DNA of 64,000 nucleotides. Origin: Microvelia longipes. Its lineage: Eukaryota > Arthropoda > Insecta > Hemiptera > Veliidae. This document shows positions 49,501 to 58,500 of the stretch, piece after piece. The translations under genes were made by a program, and so were the position numbers. The stretch lies in assembly GCA_018340805.1 (NCBI GenBank), contig JACMZG010001913.1, forward strand, positions 15,255,487-15,319,486. The letters run 5' to 3'. Position 1 is the stretch's first letter. Each line of letters begins with the position of its first letter. The notes under the pieces were generated by a model. The model was not told the DNA's origin. It did no database searches and saw only the letters and a list, made by a program, of their open reading frames with translations.

Positions 49501-52291
49501 ATAAACAAACTAGTGCACCTTAGGCGGGTAAAATAAAATAATTGTTAGAACCAATAGCATAAATTATTTTCTTAATTACGCAAATCTTCGGATTTGAAAT
49601 AATAGGGAGTAGCCAGGCCCTTAATCATGGTGTCCTAACGACTGATCTTTAAGACTTAGTATACATGTTGATGTGCCTCTCTCTCACTCACACCTTATCA
49701 ATCAAAAGGGGAAACAATAAACATGACCTTTACAATATGATGATTTATTGTTTGACATATAATGCTGAAAAAAAGAGAAAAAATTTAAATTTCATAAAAA
49801 TATGTGGTAACTTAGTTGAGTAGTTATATCAACTAAGATCGGTTTAATTCGACTCAAAGCCTCCAAAAACAAAGATATAACATAATTATGAGCATGCCGT
49901 TTTTCCTAGAACATTGAATATAATTAGGTGAATACTACTATTATAGACGATAAACATTAGCACCCATATAATGTTTCAGCACTTTATGAAGGGACCAAAA
50001 AAATTGTAAAATTTGTGAAAATTGATTTTTTTGTTTTTATCCAAGAAAATACCAGTCAAAACTATATGTAGGAACTCAGATGCATAATTTTCTTCATAGA
50101 CCCATCCTTTCCCTTCAAAACGAGACCAAGAACTCTATTTGATCACTATTGGTTCTTTATTTATGACAGTTTTTATTAAACATAATTTTTTCCTAAAAAG
50201 AACAAAATTTGGAGATTTTCCATACCATGTTACTTTGACCCCACATAACTCCCAAAAAAATTGTTTCAGCACAACCGTTTTGGGAACTTAGTTTTACTTC
50301 TAAATAGAACATCATACCAAATTAGCAAGAAAATCGGTGAGGGTGACCTCACAAGATTTTTGGCCATCTGCCAAAATTTGAGATGGAATGGTCCTATATA
50401 TATTTTTGAGGTATATATATGTGTGTGTATGTATGTACGAGATTTTTATATCCTAGACGTTTCTATGGGACACAATAACTTGCGAACGCTTTCTTGGATC
50501 AAAATCAAACTTGGTACAAAAATCAAACTTGTTAATGTCCCAAACCCCAATGTTTATGAAATATGTGTGACGTCATTAACCCACAAGAATGACCCCACTA
50601 ACATTTAAAAAAATCACAAATATTCAAATAGTGTTTAGATTGGGCTGGAATTTGTTACACATATACTATTATATATGATTCACAAACATAGGAGTTCCAT
50701 TTTATTATCAGTATTAGATCTGGTTTTATTGATAGACTTATATGTATCAAACAAACATGTCATTAATTGACATAACAAATCAAGTTTTTTCACTATAGTG
50801 TAACACACTACTAAAAATCAACCAATGAGGTTATTCCTCAATGTTAAACCATGCCCACCATTTCAAATCGGACCAACCTCATTGGTTCCTCAACACTTTT
50901 TAGTCATGTGTTAAACTATAATTTATTTGAAAATTTGCTTATATCATTGTAGTATGCCACTTATATGAACCAGTAATATGACGAACTGATAAAGTACAAC
51001 AACCATGTGGTTGCAAAGCGGCCACAGTTTTCTTTCTTTAAAAAATAATTGTTACAAGTATTAGAGTTAATACAGTTTTAGTGGCTTGATGAGGTATGTT
51101 GGAAGAACAATCTAGTATTTGCATTCAGATTCAGTATCATACCTTTAGATATGTTTTTTTATAGGTACTATCTGTGATCATATATAAGATATAAAGATAA
51201 TCGAGTGATAGCAATTGATAATAATTTTAATTAAAATAATATAGAGAAAAGTTATTAATTAAGATTTTAAGATAAGATAATAGCTGAATTAAAATTATAA
51301 ATTTATAAAAATAGCTGGTCTCAATGCCACTGTCTCTTTAGGGATCATACAGGACTATCAGGAAGGATGTTTGAGGAAACGATTAATACGAGAGGGTTAG
51401 GATGTTCGGTGAAGAATACAAGAAAACGTTAATAGTAGGATATGGAAAGATCTTAAAGAAAAGCAGCATTAAGGTCACTGTGGATTTCATTAAATACAAA
51501 ATATTTTTTTCTAGATATCTTGCTGTCCACATTGCCGTAAGCCTCAACCTCGATGTTCTATTTGTCTCATAAATATGGGCACTGGCTCAGTCCATGTACA
51601 ACAGTCAGTACTTGATATTCAGTCTCAACAATCGAGTAACAATGTGGTTAACCCGTTTGATTCGTGGTATACATGGTGTCAAACTTGTAGACATGGTGGA
51701 CATTCAAATCATATTACTTCTTGGTTTAGGTAAGATATTCCTGTCATGAATAAGATAATTTAAAATGTTACCATGAAGATCTCTAAGAAATAGGATTGTT
51801 TTAAGTCTAATAGTAATAATAAATTATGGCTTAGGGGTAGAATGAGAACCCCTTGTTCGATCATTTTGTGGATTTTTTTGGGAAGGATACTCTGTCCCAA
51901 GTCCATATGTATGTATGGAGTTGTCACAGTGGTGTGCTAAAACCAAAGTTTTACTCCAATTGTAGATGAAGATAACCTAGGATAGGTTCCAGGATCATTC
52001 CTGGTTCATCTCTGGATCACCTTGGACTCATCTAAGTCCCCATTTTTAACTTACTGTCTAACATGTTACTTATACTATTGACTTACAAACTATATTGACA
52101 AAATAACTTAACATGACTTCTGTTAAGTTATTCAAACTAATGTTAAGAACTTTCAAACTATTCTCTACATTTGACCTGTTGAGTTAAACCTTTTTTCTTT
52201 CAGGGAGCATACAGAGTGTCCAGTTACAGGTTGCATTTGCAAGTGCATGTCCCTAGACTCTGTTGGATCAGTTTCTTCTGTTTTATCTTAG
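21848..52291 (+). CDS. MIOS: MIOS (missing oocyte), GATOR2 complex subunit, 16 exons
   Basis: Exons: 21848-21965, 23709-23921, 27572-27820, 28395-28587, 30424-30626, 32069-32256, 35930-36069, 38780-38896, 39968-40065, 41048-41158, 43902-44032, 45191-45329, 46230-46368, 48363-48603, 51515-51729, 52204-52291. All have GT-AG junctions and the phases agree throughout, giving 860 aa (human MIOS 875). MIOS is a WD40/zinc-ribbon subunit of GATOR2, which acts at the lysosome upstream of GATOR1 to activate mTORC1 in response to amino acids; Drosophila mio acts in the same complex and in oocyte fate. Landmarks: N-terminal [82 protein letters not shown] and a Cys/His-rich end. Introns total about 28 kb and hold most of the repeats listed here. 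Identification is certain; each exon boundary was placed by frame and homology remembered from the family. Confidence 0.97.
22650..23580. repeat. 0.85 kb dispersed element, copy X1 (MIOS intron 1)
   Basis: Collinear, in reverse orientation, with 46650-47420: shared strings include ACACTATATTGTGATTTTCA, ATTCCAGGATTTAAA with AAATACTTTGATTATTCC, and GTCAATATTTTATA. Both ends carry a GATAACGG(N)GGGTGAT-like start, so the element is a foldback type. Non-coding. Confidence 0.65.
25036..26102 (+). mobile_element. 1 kb element carrying a recombinase-like gene fragment, copy 2
   Basis: Inverted copy of 5713-6770, in MIOS intron 2. The homology runs from TTTATCTGCTCACGGCAGG to GCCTAGTTACACAAATAACT and stops abruptly at both sides, marking the element ends. 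Confidence 0.7.
25494..25806 (+). pseudogene. tyrosine recombinase-like fragment with internal stop
   Basis: From ATG 25494: [20 protein letters not shown], then [20 protein letters not shown] and KE followed by TAG (25635-25637) where the sister copy has Trp. Downstream the frame continues [20 protein letters not shown] and [17 protein letters not shown]. This looks like the N-terminal, DNA-gripping part of a tyrosine recombinase-like transposon protein. No catalytic domain remains. Confidence 0.5.
26561..26731. mobile_element. CCAAT-rich MITE, copy 2
   Basis: TATAGTATAACACACGGTTA start; GAACCAATGAGGTTGGCCTG and AACCTCATTGGCCCTCTCAC inside. MIOS intron 2. Confidence 0.75.
26856..27358. mobile_element. 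0.5 kb palindromic-ended element, copy 2 (MIOS intron 2)
   Basis: Reverse orientation copy of 10163-10656 with the same terminal TTAGTACGTTCACAC repeats and the BamHI-like GGATCC(C) internal strings at matching places. The ORF running through it is not a gene. Confidence 0.75.
27870..28025. mobile_element. CCAAT-rich MITE, copy 3 (partly decayed)
   Basis: Same family. The left CCAAT block is deleted (GTTGAGGAGATTGGCC), the right one is altered to AACTTGATTGGC. MIOS intron 3, immediately after exon 3. Confidence 0.7.
29030..29640 (+). repeat. dispersed element with 5S-rRNA-like module, copy 1
   Basis: Starts near GTGTTTTATGACCTCCTAAG, contains GTTGAAATTTGGTACAAAAA, and carries the 5S-like block at 29517-29568. 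Relatives: 36750-37310, 40545-40680, 45440-45700 (reverse), 47460-47680 (reverse), 55270-55480 (reverse), 56880-57120 (reverse) and 60200-60380. High-copy, non-coding. Confidence 0.65.
29517..29568 (+). pseudogene. 5S rRNA-like internal promoter module
   Basis: GTTAAGCAGCTTCGAGAAAG followed by TCAGTGCCTGGATGGGTGAC and CGATGGAA matches the 5S rRNA internal control region (A box GTTAAGCA, C box TGGATGGGTGACCG). Flanking 5S sequence is absent, so this is not a 5S gene but a 5S-derived segment inside a repeat, as in SINE3-type elements. Confidence 0.7.
30160..30275. mobile_element. 115 bp foldback element in MIOS intron 4
   Basis: TATGCCATCCGGCTGA... pairs with ...TCAGCCTTATGGCAT; inside, TGTCTTTATGTC/GACATAAAGACA and GGCAATT/AATTGCC also pair. 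The loop is GC-rich (CGACTCGCTTCGCTCGTCGG). Single copy in this window. Confidence 0.7.
31468..31530. repeat. AT microsatellite
   Basis: Pure (AT)n, ending in TATGTATGAATGTATG. It directly precedes the repeat copy at 31545-32000. Confidence 0.9.
31545..32000. repeat. dispersed repeat family (as 906-1765), copy 2
   Basis: GAACGCCTTCTTGGATCGAA, AATGTCCTGAACCC, ATATGTGTGACGTCATCATT, then a CTGGTAAAGGACTGCAACAA end. It stops 70 bp before MIOS exon 6. Confidence 0.6.
32680..33870. repeat. 27 bp minisatellite, about 44 units (MIOS intron 6)
   Basis: Unit GATGACTCTGGAGTTGTGGT plus TCAGAAT. The period is a multiple of three, so all frames stay open and give peptides such as (DSGVVVQND)n and the antisense equivalent. 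These are not genes: the array lies in a MIOS intron and the units are divergent in all codon positions. Older, noisier units occupy the left part, more uniform ones 33500-33720. Confidence 0.92.
33871..34658. mobile_element. family A element (longer form) inside the minisatellite
   Basis: Interrupts the 27 bp array; it begins with the inverse of the family end (ATGGAGTCCATCTTCAAG, AAGAAAAGAAAAATAAAGAG) and ends GTGGAGAGACTCTTTATTTT. GATGACTCTGGA on both sides is either array unit or target duplication. The interior at 34140-34250 matches 43440-43500 in reverse (CATACTGACAGGAGG... block), so both contain more of the parent element. No protein ORF. Confidence 0.65.
34659..34915. repeat. 27 bp minisatellite, right part
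   Basis: Continuation of the array after the family A insertion, with a higher-order pattern of four units (81-108 bp) repeated nearly exactly. Confidence 0.9.
35034..35484. mobile_element. 450 bp inverted-repeat element interrupted by a SINE
   Basis: Arms 35034-35160 and 35359-35484 are close inverted copies (AAACCTCAGGGAAATATAAA ... TTTATATTTCCCTGAGGT). An inner pair GTAACCAGAG/CTCTGGTTAC also matches. It is split by the SINE at 35274-35346. Confidence 0.75.
35274..35346 (+). mobile_element. 5'-truncated SINE with 12 bp duplication
   Basis: GTTGGTGAAAAGGACCCAAT to a TACTACTACTA tail, flanked by TATAATAAGATT at 35262-35273 and 35347-35358. The same 3' end is found at 48108-48179. Confidence 0.85.
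35497..35640. mobile_element. CCAAT-rich MITE, copy 4
   Basis: GAACCAATGAAGTTGAACTG and CTAACCTCATTGGCTCTCAA with the outer GACAGTGTGGGAAAATAG. MIOS intron 6. Confidence 0.75.
35721..35871. mobile_element. family A element with 10 bp duplication
   Basis: Flanked by AAATATCAAA at 35711-35720 and 35872-35881. It contains the reverse-strand CTGATGATGACCT...GAAAGCGC motif. It ends 58 nt before MIOS exon 7. Confidence 0.8.
36145..36740. mobile_element. foldback element with internal third copy of its end
   Basis: The terminal block (ACTACCGAGTTTTGCAAAAC, then GACACAATATAATTGTGCGA, AACACCTAGGAAATGTAACA) occurs at 36160, again in direct orientation at 36478, and inverted at 36660-36730. The right half is a compact palindrome; the left half holds a reverse copy of its middle (CAGAGCCTAAACTCACTCTG). 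A smaller relative lies at 55855-55965. Confidence 0.65.
36750..37310 (+). repeat. dispersed element with 5S-like module, copy 2
   Basis: The 5S-like block is at 37068-37112 (GTCAGTGCCTGAATGGGTGG). The tail at 37190-37310 contains GATGAGCGTAGCGAATCCGA, the source unit of the 29 bp satellite, then GGAAAAGTTCTGAGGTACTC. It holds a small TCCCTGCTTCGTAAGAAGCAGGGA hairpin. Confidence 0.65.
39167..39290. other. isolated GC/CpG-rich patch in MIOS intron 8
   Basis: About 60 bp of GC-rich DNA (GCCGCATCGTGGCTCGAAGG, then a perfect GGTCGC-GGA-GCGACC hairpin) in surrounding AT-rich intron. No ORF or RNA family recognised. Possibly the end of a mobile element. Confidence 0.35.
41303..41864 (+). mobile_element. 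tRNA-derived SINE with 12 bp duplication
   Basis: Flanked by AGTACAAAATGA at 41291-41302 and 41865-41876. Pol III A box TGGTGTAGTGG (41315-41325) and B box GGTTCAATCC (41371-41380) are well formed; the body runs to a CTATTACTACT tail. At 562 bp it is long for a SINE. It lies in MIOS intron 10, same strand as the gene. Confidence 0.85.
43201..43860. mobile_element. family A element with 11 bp duplication beside MIOS exon 11
   Basis: Flanked by AAAAAAATCAT at 43190-43200 and 43861-43871. The left arm is an inverse terminus, the interior matches the element at 33871-34658, and the right arm has a complete hammerhead-like motif. After the duplication only 30 nt of intron remain before exon 11 at 43902. 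Confidence 0.88.
43740..43779 (+). ncRNA. candidate minimal hammerhead ribozyme (family A)
   Basis: Identical in layout to 18601-18640: GCA, CTGATGA, T, GGCCT/AGGTT, GAA, AGC/GCT, T, TGC. Transcribed in MIOS pre-mRNA sense, so self-cleavage would cut the intron upstream of exon 11. Confidence 0.45.
44390..44760. repeat. dispersed repeat with internal duplication, copy 2
   Basis: Relative of 2035-2360: AAGTAGGGTGTCGTTTTCAA and GTAGGGTGTCATTTCAATAT blocks 140 bp apart, then a degenerate B-box-like end (AGGTTTGAATCTTGG). Confidence 0.5.
45740..46155. mobile_element. foldback element family B in MIOS intron 12
   Basis: Arms begin AAGTCCTATATCTTTTAATA on the left and end with the inverse on the right. 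Each carries CTGATGATGACTAA...GAAAGCTTA, and the centre has CTACTTCATAT/ATATGAAGTAG. It ends 75 bp before exon 13. Confidence 0.75.
46034..46117 (+). ncRNA. candidate hammerhead ribozyme with extended stem II (family B)
   Basis: AACT, CTGATGA, T, then an enlarged stem II closed by GACTAA/TTAGTT and containing smaller hairpins, GAA, AG/CT as stem III, T, then AGTT closing a four-pair stem I. The left arm of the same foldback (45789-45819, minus strand) has a compact perfect stem II (GACTAA-TTT-TTAGTC) but a weak stem I. Confidence 0.35.
46650..47420. repeat. 0.8 kb dispersed element, copy X2 (MIOS intron 13)
   Basis: Inverted relative to 22650-23580. It begins near GATAACGGAAGGGTGATCGT and ends near TTATCACCCTTTCGTTTTCC. 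No coding capacity. Confidence 0.65.
47908..48179 (+). mobile_element. SINE with 14 bp duplication (MIOS intron 13)
   Basis: Flanked by ACTAGCTGGGTAAA at 47894-47907 and 48180-48193. The 3' part GTTGGTGAAAAGGACCCAAT to TACTACTACTA equals that of 35274-35346. No A/B boxes remain, so it is 5'-truncated or of another head type. Confidence 0.85.
50440..51020. repeat. dispersed repeat family (as 906-1765), copy 3
   Basis: GCGAACGCTTTCTTGGATCA, AATGTCCCAAACCC, ATATGTGTGACGTCATTAAC and the CATGTGGTTGCAAAGCGGCC end. Interrupted at 50797-50934 by a MITE. Confidence 0.65.
50797..50934. mobile_element. CCAAT-rich MITE, copy 5 (nested)
   Basis: TATAGTGTAACACACTACTA at the left and its inverse near TCATGTGTTAAACTATAA at the right give the clearest termini of the family; AACCAATGAGGTT and AACCTCATTGGTT inside. 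Host repeat sequence resumes on both sides. Confidence 0.8.
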
Positions 52292-52360
52292 CAGGAATAA
52301 TAACAAGAAGAAAGCTTATTCATCATTTCAAAACCAGGTCTGAACACTGAAAAGGCTGGA

Positions 52361-52366
52361 TATATA

Positions 52367-52405
<39 letters not shown>
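52361..52405. repeat. AT microsatellite in MIOS 3' UTR
   Basis: (AT)n beginning 70 nt after the MIOS stop codon. Confidence 0.85.
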
Positions 52406-52408
<3 letters not shown>

Positions 52409-52652
52409 CATTTTAGGAAATAGCCTTTTATTAAAAAAAGAGCACGTTCCATGCTTTTTGAGTAAAATGATAAGGAAATTTTCTTTAATTTCATCTCAAG
52501 TACCTCATATTTTTTTAAAAAATCACAAAATATAAATAATCAGTTTTAAAATTAATTGATTATAAATTTTGAAATGGGTTTAGGTTGGGGTAGTAGCTTT
52601 GAGGTTATTGTTTTGACTGAGATTATGTGATAATTGCACTTGCAATATAATA

Positions 52653-52658
52653 AATAAA
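52653..52658 (+). terminator. candidate MIOS polyadenylation signal AATAAA
   Basis: AATAAA 362 nt after the MIOS stop. The 3' UTR would include the AT microsatellite at 52361-52405. Other AATAAA-like strings occur later, so usage is uncertain. Confidence 0.4.
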
Positions 52659-53499
52659 GCACTACAATATTAATGTTTTTTTACTTTTAACTTATTTTAT
52701 TATACTTTGCTTAGTATTACAATACAATTATTTATCTGATTTCTGATAATTTGTAAATGTATTGTGATATTAGATAAAGTGTGATATTTTGTTTAAATTA
52801 TAGTGTTTTATTTATTATATCAAATGTTAATGTGCTGGTCACATAGATAGAGCAATCACTTTTATTAAGTGCTTTATTTTTAATTGTTGCATTTATATTT
52901 TAACTAATGCAGGGATATTTTAATAATATTTAGTCGTAAATTGAATACAGTTAATCCCTGATTTCAGTTACCTTTATTTTTTAATGAAATGTAAATTTGT
53001 AAAATAAATAAATTTACGTATTTTTTTATAAAAAATATATATTATATAAAAATAATTTTGTTTAACAATAATTATATTAATAATTTTAATTTGATATCAC
53101 ATTTTGACTTTCTTTATAAGTGAAAATAGGTCTGAAAAGGTAATTTATGTAAAGTTATGGATAGTGGATTCAATAATCATAGAGTTCTGATTTAAAACAT
53201 GATTCTTATGACTTTGTTTAATTAACTATTGTCATTAAGTTGAATTGTAATGCTTATAAGTTGTGATTTCTCATGTAAAGGGTATCGCCTACTAATATTA
53301 ATAGTTGATATTCATGACTAATATTTATAAATAGTTTATTTTTTAATAAAATATTTATTGATTTGTATCAATAAATATTTTATTTGTTGTCATTTCTTTA
53401 TTTATTGACAACAAAGAATAAACTTTCATGCTTTGTTGTTGAAGCATGAAAGTTTTAAAGTTAAGTTTAAGTTAAATAGTCATAGAGTCTTATACTACT

Positions 53500-53868
53500 A
53501 GAGGAGGCTACAAGAACTCTTATTGTGGTCTGATAAGAGCAGCCATACCAAGGCTCATATCTCATATCTTTCTGACCTTCATCTCCATAAGTCCTCAGAA
53601 CCTTGACTTTTCAAGAATTAGAGACAACGGAAACATGGATTTTGACTTGTCTCGGACAAAACAAGAACGAACCCTGCGTTTCAATGTTAGTAGCCAAGAA
53701 AACCATGTTTAAACCCTGGTTGGGTTGGCCGGCCTTGAATTTAAGACCTTCCGAGTGTACAGTACAAGTTATAACCTTGTATTAAGGTCCTCCCCAATCT
53801 GGATTCGAGCCCTCAGCCCCAGGTTGAAAGGTGAGCGAGCGCTGTATCACTGAGCTACCGAACTCCCT
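53500..53868 (-). mobile_element. tRNA-derived SINE, minus strand
   Basis: Minus strand head GGGAGTTCGGTAGCTCAGTG, then ACAGCGCTCGCTCACC, with A box GGTAGCTCAGTG and B box GCTCGAATCC: a tRNA-like Pol III promoter. The body extends leftward to about 53500. It lies between the convergent MIOS and Hr96 3' ends. Exact left end and duplications are not clear. Confidence 0.65.
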
Positions 53869-54186
53869 TTACTATGTTTATTTTACTTATTAGTTATTTC
53901 TGTATTATTTAGTTATAATACATTTGTTTTAGATATTATGTATATATTAGTTTATTGTAATTCATTATTTATAAACTTGATGGCATTATGTTTGTTTGAG
54001 GTTGTAAATGTGTTTACGGTTCTCTTAAAGCAAGAATTACAAAAAAAACTCCCCTCTCCTAGGATTTATAGCATTCTTTCTCATCTTTTATTCCTTACTT
54101 AACTTAGCTTTGTAGACATAGTTCAAGTCACACATTATGTCTGTATATGAGAAGTTACAACTTAATTTCATTACTATACAGAAATG

Positions 54187-54192
54187 TTTATT
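54187..54192 (-). terminator. candidate Hr96 polyadenylation signal
   Basis: AATAAA on the minus strand about 156 nt past the Hr96 stop. Plausible but not decisive in AT-rich DNA. Confidence 0.35.
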
Positions 54193-54347
54193 ATGAAAAA
54201 TACTTTATTTCAACCAGGTTTATTTTACACACCTGTTTCAACCCTCAACAATTCCCTAGTAGATTTTTTTTATGAACTCTAACAAATGAATCCATCTTCA
54301 CACACTTTTGCTAATTTGATGGCTTGATAATTCTCTGGTTCATTAAC

Positions 54348-55513
54348 TCAGTGAGGTTTGAGATCAAATATCTCTATGAGAAGTGGTTCAACCTGAGATG
54401 GATTAACATTTAAATAAACTCTTATATGATCCTCACAGAGGCGGTGCAGTTGCTCTTTTTTATCCAATAGATGTTGAAATATAGACAATGACTCAGTTGT
54501 TCCAAAGTTCTTCTCTAAGTAATATTTCAATAGACTGTAGTAACTTTCCTGAAAATATATATACATACAAATAAACAGAAGTGCTTATAAAAATAAGTAA
54601 ATATAATAAAAAGTAGATTAAAAAATCAGGTATGGGGTCAGGTTGGGGTACCCCAAATCAGGTATGGGGTACCCCAAATCAGGTATGGGGTACCCCAAAT
54701 CAGGTATGGGGTACCCCAAATCAGGTATGGGGTACCCCAAATCAGGTATGGGGGTACCCCCTATCAGGTATGGGTACCCGAATCAGGTACGGGGACCCCA
54801 AAACTTTTCCTCATCACTTCAGATTTGCTCCACTTATCCTCCCTACTTCCAAATAGCTTTTCCTGTCCTCAGAATATACAAATTGTCAAATTTATTCTGC
54901 GACACATCTTCAGACTCACTTCACTAGTCCTCAGAAAGTAATTACATTAGTTTTATTCCTAGTGGTCACCAATCCAGGCGCTGATCTCATTTAATGCTGC
55001 TTAACTCTTATGATCCAATAAAATTTAGTATACTTATTTTTTACATCAAGGGATATAATTGTACTAAATTTCAACTCGATGAGATTATTTTCTGTTTTTT
55101 TAAGAGAGTATACAAGTCATTGGATAAAATTTGAAATAATACTGATGATGTGATAAAACATGTCACATTTTTTTAGTTTTTTTTATATCTAATATATCCA
55201 TAAATTTTTAAAATTATTGTGGGTTAATGACGTCTTAAAAATGTATTTTCAGGATAGCACTATTTTGGATTGATTTTGGTACCAAGTTTCAATTCTGTAG
55301 CATAAATATGCTGAGAGCTGCAATGATAACAGACATAAAAATTAGTAAAACAACTCAGGAGGCATTAAAAACACCAAAAATTTACATGATATTCCTGTGT
55401 CAGTTTTTTTGCAAAAACAATACTTCTCTTATATACCTATACAAAATATCAGACGTCATTGGGCCACTGTGCTTTAATGGTCAATGCAAAAAAATATATA
55501 AAAATAAATCAAA

Positions 55514-55590
<77 letters not shown>

Positions 55591-58500
55591 TGTATGTATA
55601 TATATATGTATATATATATATTTATATATTATATATATATATAATATATATTATATATATTATATAATATATATATGTGTGTGTGTGTGTGTGTGTCTGT
55701 CTGTCTGTCTATTAACTGATTAGCTATTAAACCAGGTTTGCTTTGCTTTGTAAAAACGCATATTTAAAGACTGATAGTATATATATTTTTGGAATCAGCT
55801 GGGCAATTAGAATAGTATCATCCATAATTTTCTGATGATTATTCACTTAAATTATAAGTTGACACAGTATAATTGTGCAAGAGACAATTATTGAATATTA
55901 AGACAATTGTAGAGATAGTGTCAACTATTAATGTTTTGTAAAACTCGGTAGTATCATATTATATAAATTATATTTTTATAAAAGATTTAAAGTCTTTGAA
56001 GGATAAATAATGTGAGATAAATGAACTTACTTCTTAAGGCTGGTAATACCAAGAAATAACATTGTAAGGGGGAATAGTTTGAAGGAAGTTGCAATTAATA
56101 TAAATAATTTAGTTTAAATTATGATAGAAGATAAGTCTATACTCCCAATTATTTCTCTTATCGCTAATTGTTTACCCTATTCATTTTTCCACAATACTAT
56201 TTTTTATTACATTTTTCTATGGTTTGAAAGGAATATACCTACCTGTTGTTGTCGCACTAGATCAGGTCTGAGTAGATTTGGCCTGGATGGATCGAATAAT
56301 TCAATAGCTGTGAGTATGTAAATAAGCTGTTTATCTCGAGAAACTCTGGGATCAAAAGTATTGAGAAAAGCTTCGTGAGCCTCGTAAAGGTTGCCTTGAG
56401 CTTCTTTTAACACTTCTACCTTAATTCTAGACGACTGATTCACAGTGTGAGGGATCTAAAAAAAATGCATTAGAGTAAGCTCATCAGAGACAAATCCATC
56501 TAAGGCCAATCAACCACTCACATTCTCAGGTGAATTAAAAGACAAGCCAATCCTAGTAAATCTTTTCCTTGGTATTAAAAATACTATAGCTGGGTTAATA
56601 TGTATTCTTATCTAAATATTTTTTTGTTTTCTAGCCTTTCATTTTGAACAAAAGAATTAAATATTAATGAATGATGATAAAGAGAAATTAAAAAAAAACA
56701 TAAGGAAATCAAGACAATGAAGATTCATTTTGATTTTCATCTCTCCAAAATATTACTTGTAAACCTGCTGTAAGTGAAACACACTTTATGAATATTAATA
56801 CTAGAGAGCCACTAGGTGGGTGTGAAAATTTTGTCACTAAGCCAAACGAAAAGAGCAAAGTAGACAAAATTGGGTACAAGGTACCTCAGTGTTTTTTCTT
56901 CATTTTATCTGGTTCAAGGTTTCTTTCAGAGGTTCTTGGCCAAGAAGGGGGGGGGTATACACAGTTGTAAAAATCAGGTATGGGGTACCTCGGAACTTTG
57001 CCAAAACCACTCAGGAGGCCTTAAAAACGCCTGAAACGAATAATTCCGGTTTCATCCTAGTTTTCGATTTTTTTCGCTGACACAATACTTTTCCTATATA
57101 CCTACAGGTATAAATGAGAAAAAGTAAAAAATTGTTGAACGGGGGAGGGGCGCAACAAATATTACTTAGTTAAAACCGCTCAGAAGGTCTTAACATCACC
57201 AAAGGATAATTCAGGTGAAATCTCCGTTATGGATTTATCATACTGCTAACTAGGTATTAATTTTGAATTAACTTTTAGATTAACAGAGAAGTATCTGAGC
57301 GGGTCACAGGTTAGTTTTTTTGAACAAACCCTAATATTGGTTAGAACAGGTTAAGTCTTAATGCATTTATCCCATTTCAATGTTTTGCCTTAACCCATCC
57401 CCAAATTACCTTCCATGAATTTTTATCAGGATCAAAGTTGAGAACCGATCTCAATAACATCATCTGTGTGCAGCCATGCTTTAGTAATGAAACTTGATCC
57501 TCTGTGCAAAGTGATCTGAACTCCGTGATTCTTTTACACATCTTAATTAAACGTCTGATTGCTATAGCTGTTAAATTTATAACATCTAATAGACTGCTTC
57601 TCCTATCCTATAACAATATAAGCTTAGAATAATACTATATATAGAAGGGGCACAGGACTGTAAACACAATTTAATTCCACTGATAACACGAAAGCCGGTT
57701 GACTGGTTCACTTAAGTAATGCTGCCAACCTGACTACAAAACATTATTTTAAATATGTGTCATAAATATCTATTAATGAAGAAAGGTCGTAAAGAACAAA
57801 TATTATAACTTAAAACACCTGCTGAGTATTTAATAAAACCGGTCTTAGATGTCAAAATCGTGGAGGAATACACGAATCTACATTTAGTTGACGAGGACTA
57901 CTTTTAATATAATTTTAATAAATACGTTAAACTACAATTTAAAATGCTTTAAATATTGTAATGCACCGATATTTATATTAGTATTTTATGAATAATCAAT
58001 CATTAATTAATAATAGAACATAATAATTCAGCAACTGGAAGTATTGCCAACTTTTTTTTAGAAAATTGTATATTGTTAGGGTGGCAGCATTACTTAAGTG
58101 CACCAGTGAACCGCCTTTTGTGTTATCAGTAGTGCTCCTTCTATATATAGTATTATGCTAAGAATATAAGTAAATAAATGTAAGCAACTCTATGATAAGA
58201 AAGGTAGATTTTGCAACTGTTATTGACAAAACACTTTTTTTTGTCAACAAGAGGAAAATTTCAAATCACAAACAACAAAGGGGAGAAATTTCACATCAAT
58301 AAAAGAGGAATATCCTTACTCCACAAAAGAGGAAGTGGAGGAGTGGATAATTTCATGGAAATTATTCTCTTTAGTTTAACAATACGACTTAGTAGAACGC
58401 TAAAGCTTATCGTCATGTATCCTAAGAGTGTAGAAAACAATTTTTATGAAGTTAGATCTCATTAAAGAGACATGCTTTTTAATAATTTGAACTTACAGAT

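Larger units (their letters stand above)
48604..51514. other. MIOS intron 14 content
   Basis: 48604-50400 holds nothing I can identify. 50440-51020 is the third copy of the 906-1765 repeat family, interrupted by a CCAAT-rich MITE. The remainder to exon 15 is AT-rich without feature. Confidence 0.45.
48363..52291 (+). other. MIOS: MIOS exons 14-16: C-terminal zinc-binding domain
   Basis: Residues 680-860. Cys pairs typical of the GATOR2 C-terminal zinc ribbon/RING-like fold are all present: C717/C720, C763/C764/C767, C774/C777, C815/C818 with H820, H823 and H826, then C837, C842, C844 and C846. The segment [20 protein letters not shown] and the tail [10 protein letters not shown] are near-diagnostic for MIOS. 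These RING-like parts of GATOR2 proteins pair with each other to build the complex. No zinc ligand appears lost. Confidence 0.85.
54348..57607 (-). other. Hr96: Hr96 ligand-binding domain (exons 5-7)
   Basis: Three exons encode about 203 residues, helices 3 to 12. The region from [20 protein letters not shown] to [14 protein letters not shown] is the nuclear receptor LBD signature (helices 3-5). The C-terminal LLIEIF fits the AF-2 activation helix consensus (two hydrophobics, x, Glu, two hydrophobics), so the receptor should be able to recruit coactivators. The preceding exon 4 (59560-59386) is acidic and likely hinge/helix 1. Exon 3 has a CQYCKC cluster of unknown meaning. Confidence 0.9.

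Noticed and set aside
54632..54927. ORFs with repeated GTPNQVW or GYPKSGM
   Set aside because: Frames through the 21 bp GGGGTACCCC repeat in an Hr96 intron.
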